A DNA stretch of 34,052 nucleotides from Pyricularia pennisetigena (lineage: Eukaryota; Ascomycota; Sordariomycetes; Magnaporthales; Pyriculariaceae). Made by a program: the position numbers and the translations under genes. Location of the stretch: positions 1-34,052 of the forward strand of contig NW_021940940.1 in the NCBI RefSeq assembly GCF_004337985.1. Direction: 5' to 3'. Of this stretch, positions 9,168-18,472 are shown piece by piece (position 1 is the first letter of the stretch; the number at the start of each line of letters is the position of its first letter). Under the pieces are notes generated by a model. It made no database searches, was not told the origin of the DNA, and saw nothing but the letters and a program-made list of their open reading frames with translations.

Positions 9168-10919
9168 ATGAGGTCACCAGCACAGGGCAGGCGTCTCTAT
9201 AGAGATACTGCGCGCATCAGGCTTGCCTCTCAGGAAGGTACGTGCGATGGGTTCTTGAAGCCTAGGCCAGAACTAATTAACTTGCTTGGTCAGGAATGGA
9301 TAACAGCATTATCAAAAGATTGAGAGCTGAGAACAACACCAATCCTAGAGACTCATTAGGCTGGATATTCCGACAGATACTCATTTCTAGATCTCAGAGA
9401 GACCAGAACAGGTGGAAATCTGTACTTTCGGAGCATGATAAACGGTGTCTCGCCTATGTTGCTTCTGGAATACTGAGCGATGAATTCCGTGCACTCCTAA
9501 GAATCCCAGGGTTGTGGCACCAGTTACCGTTTGGTAACATGCACAAGATACAGGCAATGAAGTGCTTTGAAGTGAGTGCTGCGAATGAAGCAGTTACGAA
9601 TAGTCAAGCTGACCTCGATCGCACAGGAGTCTTCACACTACCTTACTCAGATTCTAAGTATCTTCACAGGTTTTGTTCGCGGAAACACGCAGCTGCTCGA
9701 AAGTATCGACAACTACACCGTCGCAGCATTAGAAGGGAAATGCCCCGGGCTGTTCAAGCATGAAAGGCGCCAGCTTGAGCCACTCTTGGAGAGCGGGAAG
9801 CTGTTGCCTGGGGCCAGCTTTCAACAGCGTCAACTGTTTTTTGACGCAGTATGCGAGTTCAAAAGACAGATTCCTTCACTGAGTACGTTCTTCAGGGATA
9901 TGAACTACTTGGAAGGGTGTGCGAGATATATAAAGGAGCTTGTGAAGGTTGAACGCGATTCGACTGTGCGACAGTCCCTTCGTGATATTTTCCAAGGAGA
10001 CGAAAATTCGGACTGTGTCATTCAGAGCTCCGATACAAACTTCCACAATCTGCGGGTGTCGGCAGTGGAGGAACAGTTTGACATTGCACAAAGACAACTC
10101 TGGCTCTGTGCAATGAGAAAAAGCCTGGCGTCGCCTGTTGGGCCACAGACGGCACTCCTTGCCAAGAGCAAGAGGCCCAGCGAAGATCCTGTATCATTGA
10201 TACAGCTTGCGTTGGTTTCTCAGAAGCTCGGCTTCCACTCTTCTCAAATTGACCAGCTTGCGACTGGCGATCTCCATAAGGAGATTGCTACAGAAACATT
10301 GCTCAGGATACAGCAGCAACTCAACCACACGGATGGACGAGACTCGTTTCAACCTGCGTTGAAAACAATTGTGGATCTGGTCCAAGAAAAAGTTGAAATC
10401 CAAAACACGTTGCAGCCTTTTGTCACACATGGTCTGAAACAAACGGCCCATAGGTCCGGATTTCCAAGTCTAGAAGAACACGAGAGGGACAAGAATCTTT
10501 TGTTTCTTGATAATATGCATATGGCTTACCCGCAGGAAGGGGGGCTGATCACTAGTTTTTTTGTTCGCATGTGCGTCTATAGGGTCACTTTTGGAGACTT
10601 ACAAGTGCAACAGGATCGATCGCATCTAGAGTTGTGTCGCGTGTCTCTACCTGAAAAAGCGAGATCATTTAAGAGGCCTCAAATTGACGGACGGTTCAAG
10701 ATACATCTTCTAGCTGACGATGTTAATCAGACCAGCTTGAAGGAAATAGAAGGAAATGGCGATGAGAGCCATGTCCAAGATGTCGAAGCAGCTATTCGCG
10801 TTTTGATGAGCGACTGGCATCCATACGACGCGTTTACCCAGTCAGGTTTGTCGATTTACGAATGTTTCGACTCCGCCATAAGTAACGATGGTAAAATACT
10901 GATGCGAAGGGTCTATTGA
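9168..10919 (+). CDS. DUF3723 family protein, three exons, internally shortened
   Basis: Exons 9168-9237, 9294-9571 and 9627-10919 join in frame into 546 residues. Intron 1 (56 nt) has GTACGT, CTAATTAAC and CAG; intron 2 (55 nt) has GTGAGT, GCTGAC and CACAG. The product shows the DUF3723 order: TARIRLASQEG with MDNSIIKRL (about 14-32), the WKSVLSEHDKRCL helix, LLRIPGLWHQLPFGNMHKI just before intron 2, then FFRDMNYLEGCARYIKELV, ENSDCVIQSSDTNFH, FDIAQRQLWLCAMR, and the late GFPSLEEH...FLD and SFFVRMCVYR blocks. The roughly 120 residues that normally follow the first helix, including the HGRHR-type motif, are missing without loss of frame. The biochemical function of DUF3723 is unknown; these genes recur as accessory genes in Starship giant transposons. 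The ATG at 9168 is the first in frame and lies close to the conserved start. Confidence 0.85.
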
Positions 10920-11401
10920 GATGCTACATGTTATCGACGTAGTTATATGTCGTCACTCAAGGGAAAAACATGCATTGAAGTTGTTGTTGGCAAGGAGTTT
11001 TTATTGCCACGGCCAGGAATAGATTGGAGAATCTGAGCAGTTGTCTGGTCTCCTTGATCCTAAGCCTGGTACAGCATTGACACAACCAGTCAAATTCTTC
11101 GTCGAGATTTATCGTCGAGACCATCCGACAGTGTTAATATGTGTTTGGTATATCTTAAGATCAGTAGAACGGCGTTCTAGAGGTTCATTACTTTCGTATT
11201 GTATTCTTGTCTATCTTCTATATTACAGAGGAAGAGGGAGCTGTCAAATGGCTTTCCTTTATATAACGTTAGGTGTTCTGGGTCACGTGATGTGTCACGT
11301 TGGATGACTCATGTGACCATTTGATTCACTTTGCAGAACGAACGCAATAACCTCTATTCCAACAGACAGCTTTAATTACCAAATTGAGCCGTTCTGTAAC
11401 T
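10920..11401. other. Downstream region of the DUF3723 gene
   Basis: No supported gene. AT-rich 3' flank. A short imperfect inverted motif around GGTCACGTGATGTGTCACG (11281-11299) is the only structure noticed. Confidence 0.35.
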
Positions 11402-11690
11402 TCATACAGCTGAGTGGTGGACCCACCCCACCGGCTTTAATTTGAATCGCTTTCCTCCGTTAGCTTTCTTCATCCTTTCTAAAGCCGGCCTGCCTTTCGT
11501 ATATCCAAATGCAAGCAACAGCATCCATTCCTCGTGGTTCAGAACACCGGCAGCACGACGCCAAATAAGGTCACCAACCACATCACGTGCTATGGACCAG
11601 GCCGGACCTTGCATTGAGAAAGGCAAGCCTACCGCAGCGACATTGGTTTTCAGTACTTCTTGCGTTGTCTCAGATTCTGCTCACACTGGT
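11402..11690 (-). CDS. Hypothetical coding fragment
   Basis: A minus-strand frame open from just after a TGA near 11690 to the TGA at 11402 reads as plausible protein: VGLPFSMQGPAWSIARDVVG, then DLIWRRAAGVLNHEEWMLLL, then GYTKGRPALERMKK. It has no ATG near its start, so it would have to be an exon or a truncated gene. I do not recognise a family. The opposite-strand frame is less protein-like. Confidence 0.3.
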
Positions 11691-11911
11691 TTAACTTACA
11701 ATTATCTTCCTGAATTATGATTACTTCCCTGTCATAGAGCTTGAGCCCTCGAGGTCCATGAAAAATGGTTCAAGGCCAACGACGCGCGGTGAATTATGGT
11801 TCGAAAATTATTAACAACAATTTTATATTCTTTGCAATTGTTTCCAATGACTACAATGAGCTGACGTGAAATTTATACATGCTAAACTAACCTAAACCTC
11901 CTCTGCAGTCT

Positions 11912-12520
11912 TCAAATAGGGGTCGGTGCAAACGGAAAACTAAGACTATTTGCATCCGTATCTTCACGATGTAAAATCCAATCCCAGTTATACAGACGAC
12001 TTTTATACTTGCAGCCAAAGATTTCTCCGCCACTAAGAATCCCGGTCTTGTTACTTGACTTCGAATCTTTCAATGCATTGTCGATAACGTACAAGATATC
12101 AAGATAGCCAATCCAGAATCTTGGTGCCAGCTCCTGATCCTCTATTTCAATAGCTCGTAGTCGTGTGGTTTTCAACGACAGTTGACAGGTGCCACATACC
12201 AATTCATGACTCGATTGAAATGCGTTGTTTTGGTAAGGACGAGAAAACAGTCTTTGGCATTCGGGTCCAGAATTTGCTTCTTGGTGTATTTTATCGCGAA
12301 GGCATTCACAGTCTTCCAGGTTGGCCAGGAAGCTTTTGCCTGTGGGGAAAGACCCAAATGAGGACGGATTGGGCGCGCAGACGCCTGAGTTAGTTATATT
12401 TCGAAACGCAATGTTTGAAATGCTAGACTGAGTTCTAGAGGAAGCTTGGGTTGTATGCACCGCTAGACAGACGCAAGTAGCTAAAAGCAAGCGGTGGAGA
12501 GCAATCTTGCGACTGTCCAT
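11912..12520 (-). CDS. Secreted cysteine-containing protein, candidate effector
   Basis: The ATG at 12520 gives 202 residues with a clear signal peptide (about 1-26, HRLLLATCVCLAVHTTQA). The mature protein has seven Cys: 48, 71, 73, 88, 109, 112 and 170, including a C-x-C and a C-x2-C pair (DCECL, VCGTC). There are potential N-glycosylation sites at NIT and NKT. There is no membrane segment after the signal peptide and no GPI signal. It is a single exon. The family is not recognised, and no enzyme motif is visible. Size, secretion and cysteine pairs fit an extracellular fungal protein such as an effector or self-recognition factor; this is an inference from architecture. Confidence 0.6.
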   Translation of the reverse strand: MDSRKIALHRLLLATCVCLAVHTTQASSRTQSSISNIAFRNITNSGVCAPNPSSFGSFPTGKSFLANLEDCECLRDKIHQEANSGPECQRLFSRPYQNNAFQSSHELVCGTCQLSLKTTRLRAIEIEDQELAPRFWIGYLDILYVIDNALKDSKSSNKTGILSGGEIFGCKYKSRLYNWDWILHREDTDANSLSFPFAPTPI

Positions 12521-13522
12521 TATTTTCGCATCAAACAGCTTAGGGGAGAAAAGACGGGTTCTCGCCAGTAAAGTTTCCTATTTCTAATACTCTATCGCCA
12601 TGAAAAGTGGCATGGTCAGTGTCAACCTTATCAATTATTATGGGACTCCATGTCAGCCCGAACAGGCTGTTTAGTTGACTCATAGGTGTGGCCACATACA
12701 GAAGCAGATATTGGCTCGGAACTGGCAAAGGTGCTATTGGGATCTTCCTTTCCAGGTTTTCCTATGGAGGCTGGGGCCTAGAAATTTAAGTATTTTTCGA
12801 CCTTGGGGCAGTCAGCAGAACTAGATTGTGGGAGCTGCCCGGCTGATAGGTATCATAGTGGACACCGTCGCCAAAGACTCGATGGTCTCGGATACTGAGC
12901 CAAACCTAAGCATTGGAATCCCGCTTTTAGCCCTCACTTTTCCATTTCGCACTTCGTTTTGGGGATGCACCTACCATTAGGTATACCTATTTCATTTTGT
13001 GTTTACCTTTTTCTAGGCTCCTTCGGCTTAAAATGCAAGCGCATGTAACGTCCTTGGTGAGAGAAAATAGCTTTTCGCTTAAAATTCCGTAACACTAGCC
13101 CCTGTAACTTTCACTGAAACCACCCCGTGAAGGTACTTACTTTATGGTAAAATAGCGATTTATGGTGGTAGTATAGCTAGGCCCATAGTAAAGCCAACAA
13201 TGGCTACAACTTGAATACTGTATTGTTGCCAGATCCACCTGCAGTTAGGAGCATAACCACTTGTCGTTGTCACTCGTTCCTCGAGTTTCGCCCTGCATGT
13301 CACCGCCCAAGCTTTTTGCGGCAACCTTTACGAGCCATGCGCCGCGAACTTCCTCGGTTACTGTCGATCTCGCGTCCAAGATCTAAGCGTGGCTTCCGGA
13401 AATGTTAAACCTCGAACATAAGTTCTTCGCCACTCTCAATCGACTGAAACAGAAATATGAAATAGCTAGTTTAGAGATTTGGATGCAACGGGTATTTAGT
13501 TTCCGCTGATCTCTGCACAAAC
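12521..13522. other. Intergenic region upstream of the secreted protein gene
   Basis: No supported gene. An open minus-strand frame at 12540-12728 lacks an ATG. The remainder is AT-leaning and without recognisable content up to the palindromic element at 13523. Confidence 0.4.
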
Positions 13523-13557
13523 TACTTGGGGGCCCACAATCGCACAGCCCCCAAGTA
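13523..13557 (-). mobile_element. 35-bp palindromic TA-flanked miniature element
   Basis: The unit begins TACTTGGGGG and ends ACAGCCCCCAAGTA, so its ends are inverted repeats bounded by TA. Reverse-complemented, it matches the 47-bp copy at 17502-17548 except for one substitution and a loss of about 12 bp next to one terminal repeat. TA boundaries fit a Tc1/mariner-type footprint or an extremely reduced MITE. It is too small to encode anything. Confidence 0.6.
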
Positions 13558-15087
13558 GATGAGGCGAGCGGCGTGATTGGCCGGGTGGGGCTCGTGCACG
13601 GACGAAACACGATCAAACTGATTGAGGATCTGGGGCATAGCTTGTGGCGCGTCGGTGGTGGCGCGTCGGAGGTTGTATCGCTAATTGATAAGTGCTTGGT
13701 TGCGCGAGATGGTCAGCTGGCCCATGATCTGCTGTCATATGATTCGGCCCTTGCCCCCTTCGTGCCGCGCTAAATCCTAAGGCAGAATCATGTTCGGAGA
13801 ATTTGCCTAGATAGGCGGCCAGAGGCACTCAAAAGGGTACATTTAAACAGTCTATACTGGCGGGTACAGGTGATGGTAAAGATGGAAAGGATTCACTGAG
13901 CTAGTAAAGCACAGAATTGACATGGGCTTGCGGCATGAACTCGTCTTTGATTCGCAATGCTTGTAAACGAAGCTGATGATCAACTTCGTCATTAACCGTC
14001 ATGATATGCTAATTTTACAAACCAGTTACTTAGCTTCCATCACAAAGCCAGCACGTGACTTTATGACTTTCAAAATGGCAAGTACAATAGTTATGCATCA
14101 CTTATCAAATCCCAATTCAAGCAGAGCAAGCGCCGTGCTGGCAGGATTTCCGGGAAGATAGTCTGCCGGGAAGAGAAACCCTTTTTCAAAGAACGATGCC
14201 ATCGTAGAAGTACTGACGTTAAACCTTTTCTCAGGAATCTTCATCAAGGCAGACTTCCTCTGCAATGGGCGGCATAGTGAGCTCAAACGCCATATGATAC
14301 GACATTGAGCTATTGTCGAACTCAGAAGACTGTTTGTGCGGAGGCCTGTAACCTTGAAATATCCGTCGTTTAGTCCGCGCATGCTTCTGTTCAGCTGGCT
14401 TGCATACTGCATCTTTTTCACGCTCGCTAGACGAGCCCGCTCCCTTAGCCTGGCCCAACAGAAGCTTCATTTTGATGACACTTATTCTTGTCTTTCTTTC
14501 TATCATCTATCGGAATCTTTTCCTAGAGATATGTGGGACGTTGCTTGTGGCGACTTTGCATGCAGTTTTTAATACCAATCGATTTGGCAATCGGCTGATT
14601 GTGACGGCCTGCGACAGTATTGAACGGGAGCCTAAGAGGTAAAGGCGTGTATCCTGACTAGGAAGAAGATGGAGGCACCACAGACTTGTACATTTAAAAG
14701 CTGCAAGTCAGAAGCTACAGTGACAGTCTTTGCTTTCGCCAGCCAATATCGGCGCCGAGTATCGAAGCAAACACCTGCAGATTTGCACTAGAGAATCGAA
14801 CTCAGGCTGCCAGACAGGTGGAATGAGCCCCAGCTCGATGTCCACTTTCAGCCATGAAACCTGGTCTGGTGTTCCAATTTTCTTCCATTGAACCTAAAGC
14901 CTTGTTTCTGCTTTGATCTTGCTTCCGAAAACCAGTGAATCTGCAAGCTCCTGATCACTGCCTACACCTCATTAGATCTGTTTGCCATTTACTCTCTTCT
15001 AATCCTTTCTTTGCCCCGACTCACGCTCGTGATCGGAAGTCTGGAGATATTAATTACTCTGAGTTCGGACGTAGCTATTGATCCCAG
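13558..15087. other. Intergenic region before PRM1 with weak traces
   Basis: No gene is firmly supported. A GC-rich frame at 13573-13773 lacks an ATG. A minus-strand run at 14098-14240 (MASFFEKGFLFPADYLPGNP and on to a TGA) looks coding-like but has no start. At 14788-14856 (minus) boxes resembling tRNA A and B promoter elements occur. A CT-rich tract at 14985-15030, just before PRM1, is typical of fungal core promoters. Confidence 0.35.
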
Positions 15088-17166
15088 ATGGACTATACTC
15101 AGAACATCATGAAGATCCCGGATTTGCCCCAAAGCTTGAAATGTATTTCGATGGGCACAAAATATGCTCTCGAACCGCGACCACTCCCCCAGGTGCGGAA
15201 AGGGCAACCAGCTCCCTACCTTGGTCTACGATCTAGGCTGTCCCAGATCTGGCTCAATTGTTGGACGGCATTATTAATCCTCGTGTTGGCTCGGCTTGTT
15301 ATGCTCATCTCCGGTCTCAACGAGAACATCACTGATGCGAAGGACAAAGCACTCTCTGCTTGCACAAAGGTGGAGGATATAGGTAGCGCTATGGCATCTA
15401 TGCCGCATTACCTCTCGCACGGAGTCAACAAACTGGCTGTAGAAAGTATTGCCCGCGAGGTCAGCGGCATGGTGAATATGCTTCTGTTGGTTCTCACCGT
15501 CGTCGAGAACATTATTTACTTCGCTATCAGCTTTCATGTTGGAACGTATGTCTGCCTCATCGCCGCCTTCGTTTACGGTGCGTTCGACGTTGGCATTGGC
15601 GCCGCGGACGCCATGGCTGAGCAAATGAGCAACGCCATCGGCAAGATTACCGAAGGCCTCAACGACGAGGTCAACAAGTTTCAGAACACAATCAACGATT
15701 TGACAAGCAACTTTAATAGAGGGGCCAGCCTCGGCGGTCTCCTGGGCGGCAATTTTGTTACCCTGCCCAAGTTAGATATCTCTGGCAGCCTGGGTGATCT
15801 GAAGAGCATCCATATCGACAGTGGCGATTTCGTACACAGTCTCAAGGACATGAAAGAAAAGACGCCATCCTTTGACGACGTGCAAAACTTCACCAAGCGG
15901 ACCATCGCCGTTCCTTTTGATCTCGTAAGGAAGGAACTCAATCAAAGCTCTGGCGCGTGGCTGCCGCCAAATGATATGTTCCCGCTGGCACCAAAACAGT
16001 CGTTGTCGTTCTGTTCCGACAACACGGCTGTCCTCGACTTTTTCAACGGGCTATATAGGATCGTGCACCGCGCCCAAGTTGCGTTCCTCGTGATCGTACC
16101 AATTCTCGCCTTGCTTGCATGCGTTCTTATGGCGTTATTGGAAGCTAGGCGGTACTATAACCAAAAGAAGCTTGCTCAACAGATGCTTGATGGGGAGTAC
16201 GACGCCATGGACGCTCTCTACCAAGGATCTCGTCCACTTTCATCTGCCTTGGGCCTGTGGATCGGAAGCAAGCTGAAGGGGAGCGATCGTGAGTATCTCG
16301 CGAGGTGGGCCTGGGCCTATGCGACATCTACGCCTGCGCTTTTTGTGTTTTGGCTGGCAGTTGCTGGCCTGCTTTCCTGTCTTTGTCAGCTTATCATTTT
16401 TCAGCTGGTAAAGAAGGAGGCGCCTGTGTTGATCAACAGGGTCAGCGATTTTGCCAAGGACGTGGTGAACACCCTTGATGGGGTGTCGACCAGGTGGGCC
16501 ACCGACGCAAATAAGGTCTTGGTCAAGCATACCGACGACATCAACACCAAGCTCCTCAGCAACGTAAAGACGGTAACTTCGGCAGTCAATAATACACTCA
16601 GTACTTTCCAGACCGAGATGAACAGGCGATTGGATGACGTCTTCAAAGGCACTGTACTGCATAAAGTCGTCAAGGACGTGGTTCGATGTCTGCTGGGGCT
16701 CAAGATCGAGGCGGTCGAAAACGGAATAAAGTGGGTCAACGAACAAGCACATTTTTCCTTCCCGCTCTTCCCCCGAGATTTGTTCAGCTCTGGGGCGCAG
16801 CAAGCCATCTTGGGCGATTCGAGCATGACTTCGTTTCTCTCAAGCCCATCCACTGTAACGACCGATGAGATCTCTGCGGCTGTGTACCAGGTCATCAACC
16901 GCCTGCGAAATGGAATGATCCGTGACGCACTCATCTCGGCCGGCTTGCTGCTGGTATACCTTGTTTTTGTGCTGGTGGGTGTGATTCGCCTACTATTCAA
17001 CATCAAGGGACCCACAAGACCCGTTGGCAGTACTACAGCCAACGCATGCAATACCCATTTCACGATTGAGACTTTGCAGCATAAGTACGAGAAGCCAGGA
17101 ACTGGTGCACCAAGAGACCCCACCACAAGCGCACACAGACTAGCCCCGCGGACAACGGTCTCGTGA
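15088..17166 (+). CDS. prm1: Plasma membrane fusion protein Prm1
   Basis: A single ATG-started frame of 692 residues matches fungal Prm1, the polytopic membrane protein that promotes plasma-membrane fusion during mating and hyphal anastomosis. Recognisable blocks: APYLGLRSRLSQIWLNCWTA leading into membrane segment 1 (about 54-77), ALSACTKVEDIGSAMASMPH with YLSHGVNKLA (89-117), hydrophobic segments at about 128-172, 330-352, 417-441 and 614-637, the extracellular WLPPNDMFPLAP region with conserved Cys (C319-type SFCSDN), and the second loop around VVRCLLGLKIEAVENGIKWV. The length is close to the usual 700-780 residues. The cytosolic tail after the last membrane segment is short, about 55 residues, which could be natural or eroded. 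No intron is needed. The long minus-strand frames across it are shadows. It is the best-preserved gene in the window and is flanked by two inverted copies of a palindromic mini-element. Confidence 0.93.
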   Translation: MDYTQNIMKIPDLPQSLKCISMGTKYALEPRPLPQVRKGQPAPYLGLRSRLSQIWLNCWTALLILVLARLVMLISGLNENITDAKDKALSACTKVEDIGSAMASMPHYLSHGVNKLAVESIAREVSGMVNMLLLVLTVVENIIYFAISFHVGTYVCLIAAFVYGAFDVGIGAADAMAEQMSNAIGKITEGLNDEVNKFQNTINDLTSNFNRGASLGGLLGGNFVTLPKLDISGSLGDLKSIHIDSGDFVHSLKDMKEKTPSFDDVQNFTKRTIAVPFDLVRKELNQSSGAWLPPNDMFPLAPKQSLSFCSDNTAVLDFFNGLYRIVHRAQVAFLVIVPILALLACVLMALLEARRYYNQKKLAQQMLDGEYDAMDALYQGSRPLSSALGLWIGSKLKGSDREYLARWAWAYATSTPALFVFWLAVAGLLSCLCQLIIFQLVKKEAPVLINRVSDFAKDVVNTLDGVSTRWATDANKVLVKHTDDINTKLLSNVKTVTSAVNNTLSTFQTEMNRRLDDVFKGTVLHKVVKDVVRCLLGLKIEAVENGIKWVNEQAHFSFPLFPRDLFSSGAQQAILGDSSMTSFLSSPSTVTTDEISAAVYQVINRLRNGMIRDALISAGLLLVYLVFVLVGVIRLLFNIKGPTRPVGSTTANACNTHFTIETLQHKYEKPGTGAPRDPTTSAHRLAPRTTVS

Positions 17167-17501
17167 CTTTGTCGCAGGATGAAATGCTGCTATTCTATCA
17201 ATGCTATCTTATGAATAAAGACGGACAGTGGGGTTACGGCCCTAAATCTCGGAGGTACGGAGACATGTGAGTGAGGACCTGCCATTGGTTTCTCGCGCAG
17301 AGCCTGAAAAGGCTTGCAGCCCTCCGGATAGCTTCGATATAAGACCAATAATATGTAGGTGTAAAATAGAATTTTATGCCCTATAGTATTATTTCTCGGC
17401 GTGACAGCTAAGGGACTCACGGCTGAATCTAATCAACAGTTTTGCTGAAGAACAATGACACAAACGGTATGCAAATCGTAAACACGCAAAGTAAGTAATA
17501 T
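17167..17501. other. 3' flank of PRM1
   Basis: AT-rich sequence with no supported gene; likely the 3' UTR and terminator region of PRM1. Confidence 0.4.
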
Positions 17502-17548
17502 TACTTGGGGGCTGTGCGGTTGTGGGCCCCCTCAACAGCCCCCAAGTA
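17502..17548 (+). mobile_element. 47-bp palindromic TA-flanked miniature element
   Basis: The unit begins TACTTGGGGGCTGT and ends ACAGCCCCCAAGTA, a perfect 14-bp terminal inverted repeat that includes TA at each end. The inner part reads GCGGTTGTGGGCCCCC and then TCA. A shortened copy lies inverted at 13523-13557. A TA boundary on both sides suggests a Tc1/mariner-type target duplication. Confidence 0.65.
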
Positions 17549-17999
17549 CATTTCATACCGAATCCACCAAAAACTTCCACCAGCTACTTATAAATTGGAA
17601 AGCGGGGCAAGAATGGAACCTCGACCAAGATGCGCCATAGCAGATCACCTGGTGGCTGAAGAGCTTCCTTTACCAATCCTGTCGCCAGTTTAGCCGCACA
17701 CCAATGTGTAATCTGCGGCTCATCACCGTATCACACACCAGTCCAAGGGCTTGGTGTACGCTGAGAAACCGGATCCTTCCGGAAGTTATCCGCTTCTGGA
17801 AATAGGTCCGCCATCTCCGCGCTTTCCCAGCCTAAATTCCCTCGTATTGGCTTGGCACTTTCTTAGGAATCTGGACGGGTTGAGATTTCATGCTTTAGCT
17901 CCCTGGCACACCACCAGCTACACCGTAACGCCAATGGATGCCTTTATATGAGTGTTCGTCGAATTTCCGCTCCAAGGAACCGGCGAGTACGTAATACGC
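17549..17999. other. Intergenic stretch, nothing recognised
   Basis: Frames on both strands are short and lack features. It follows the stop of the degraded Zn2Cys6 regulator, whose C-terminal part I could not find here. Confidence 0.35.
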
Positions 18000-18472
18000 C
18001 TAAAGATCTCCCTGCAGCAAGTCAGAGAGGAGCTCATTCAAGGGATCGGTCATGTCGAATCCTTCCTGCATCCTCTGATAATCTCGCATCAGTATAGATT
18101 TGATGATGGGCCGGCAAATAATGTTCCTGGCACCCCAATACTTGGCTCGCAGTCTAGCGTCGAGGATGTTGTCGGCCGGAGTCTGGGGATCATGGTCATG
18201 AAACTTTGGCCACCAAAGATTTTCACTCTCTGTCAGATTCGAGTGTAGAATTTCCACCAATTTGATCTGCCGGCTACTTTTTTAAAAGAGGAGAAAAGAG
18301 CCGCAATAATACCAGCCGACTCTTTCCAACACTTGCCTGGCAGCTAGCCCAAACGATGCCTTCATTCAAGGGCTGTCTTCGGAAATCACTAGACGGTCTT
18401 GCAGGAGACGCGGTAGAAAAGAAGAGTCTTCAAGCTCAATTCGACACACTCCTGTGGCGTTCTTTAGGGGAC
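18000..18472 (-). pseudogene. Zn(II)2Cys6 transcription factor remnant (C-terminal regulatory region)
   Basis: One minus-strand frame with two internal stops (TGA at 18368-18366, TAA at 18284-18282) reads through the middle-homology/C-terminal region of a fungal-specific binuclear-cluster regulator. It contains CRIELEDSSFLPRLLQD, a helix KSSRQIKLVEILHSNL, then LWWPKFHDHDPQTP, and the highly characteristic LDARLRAKYWGARNIICRPI (family form: R-x-RYYGARYIIHRP). It ends at a TAA, TGA or TAG-limited stop at 18000, well before the usual end. The zinc cluster and N-terminal half are missing: the upstream edge coincides with the end of the dispersed repeat at 18473, so an element insertion or rearrangement probably cut the gene. 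Non-functional; family assignment firm. Confidence 0.65.

Noticed and set aside
9876..10451. Minus-strand frames opposite the DUF3723 gene
   Set aside because: Shadows of a well-identified plus-strand gene.
13573..13773. GC-rich 66-codon frame after the 35-bp element
   Set aside because: Starts with GTG, has no ATG, intron or family signal; the opposite strand is open too.
16240..17126. Long minus-strand frames opposite PRM1
   Set aside because: They mirror the codon structure of PRM1 and have no independent protein features; shadows.
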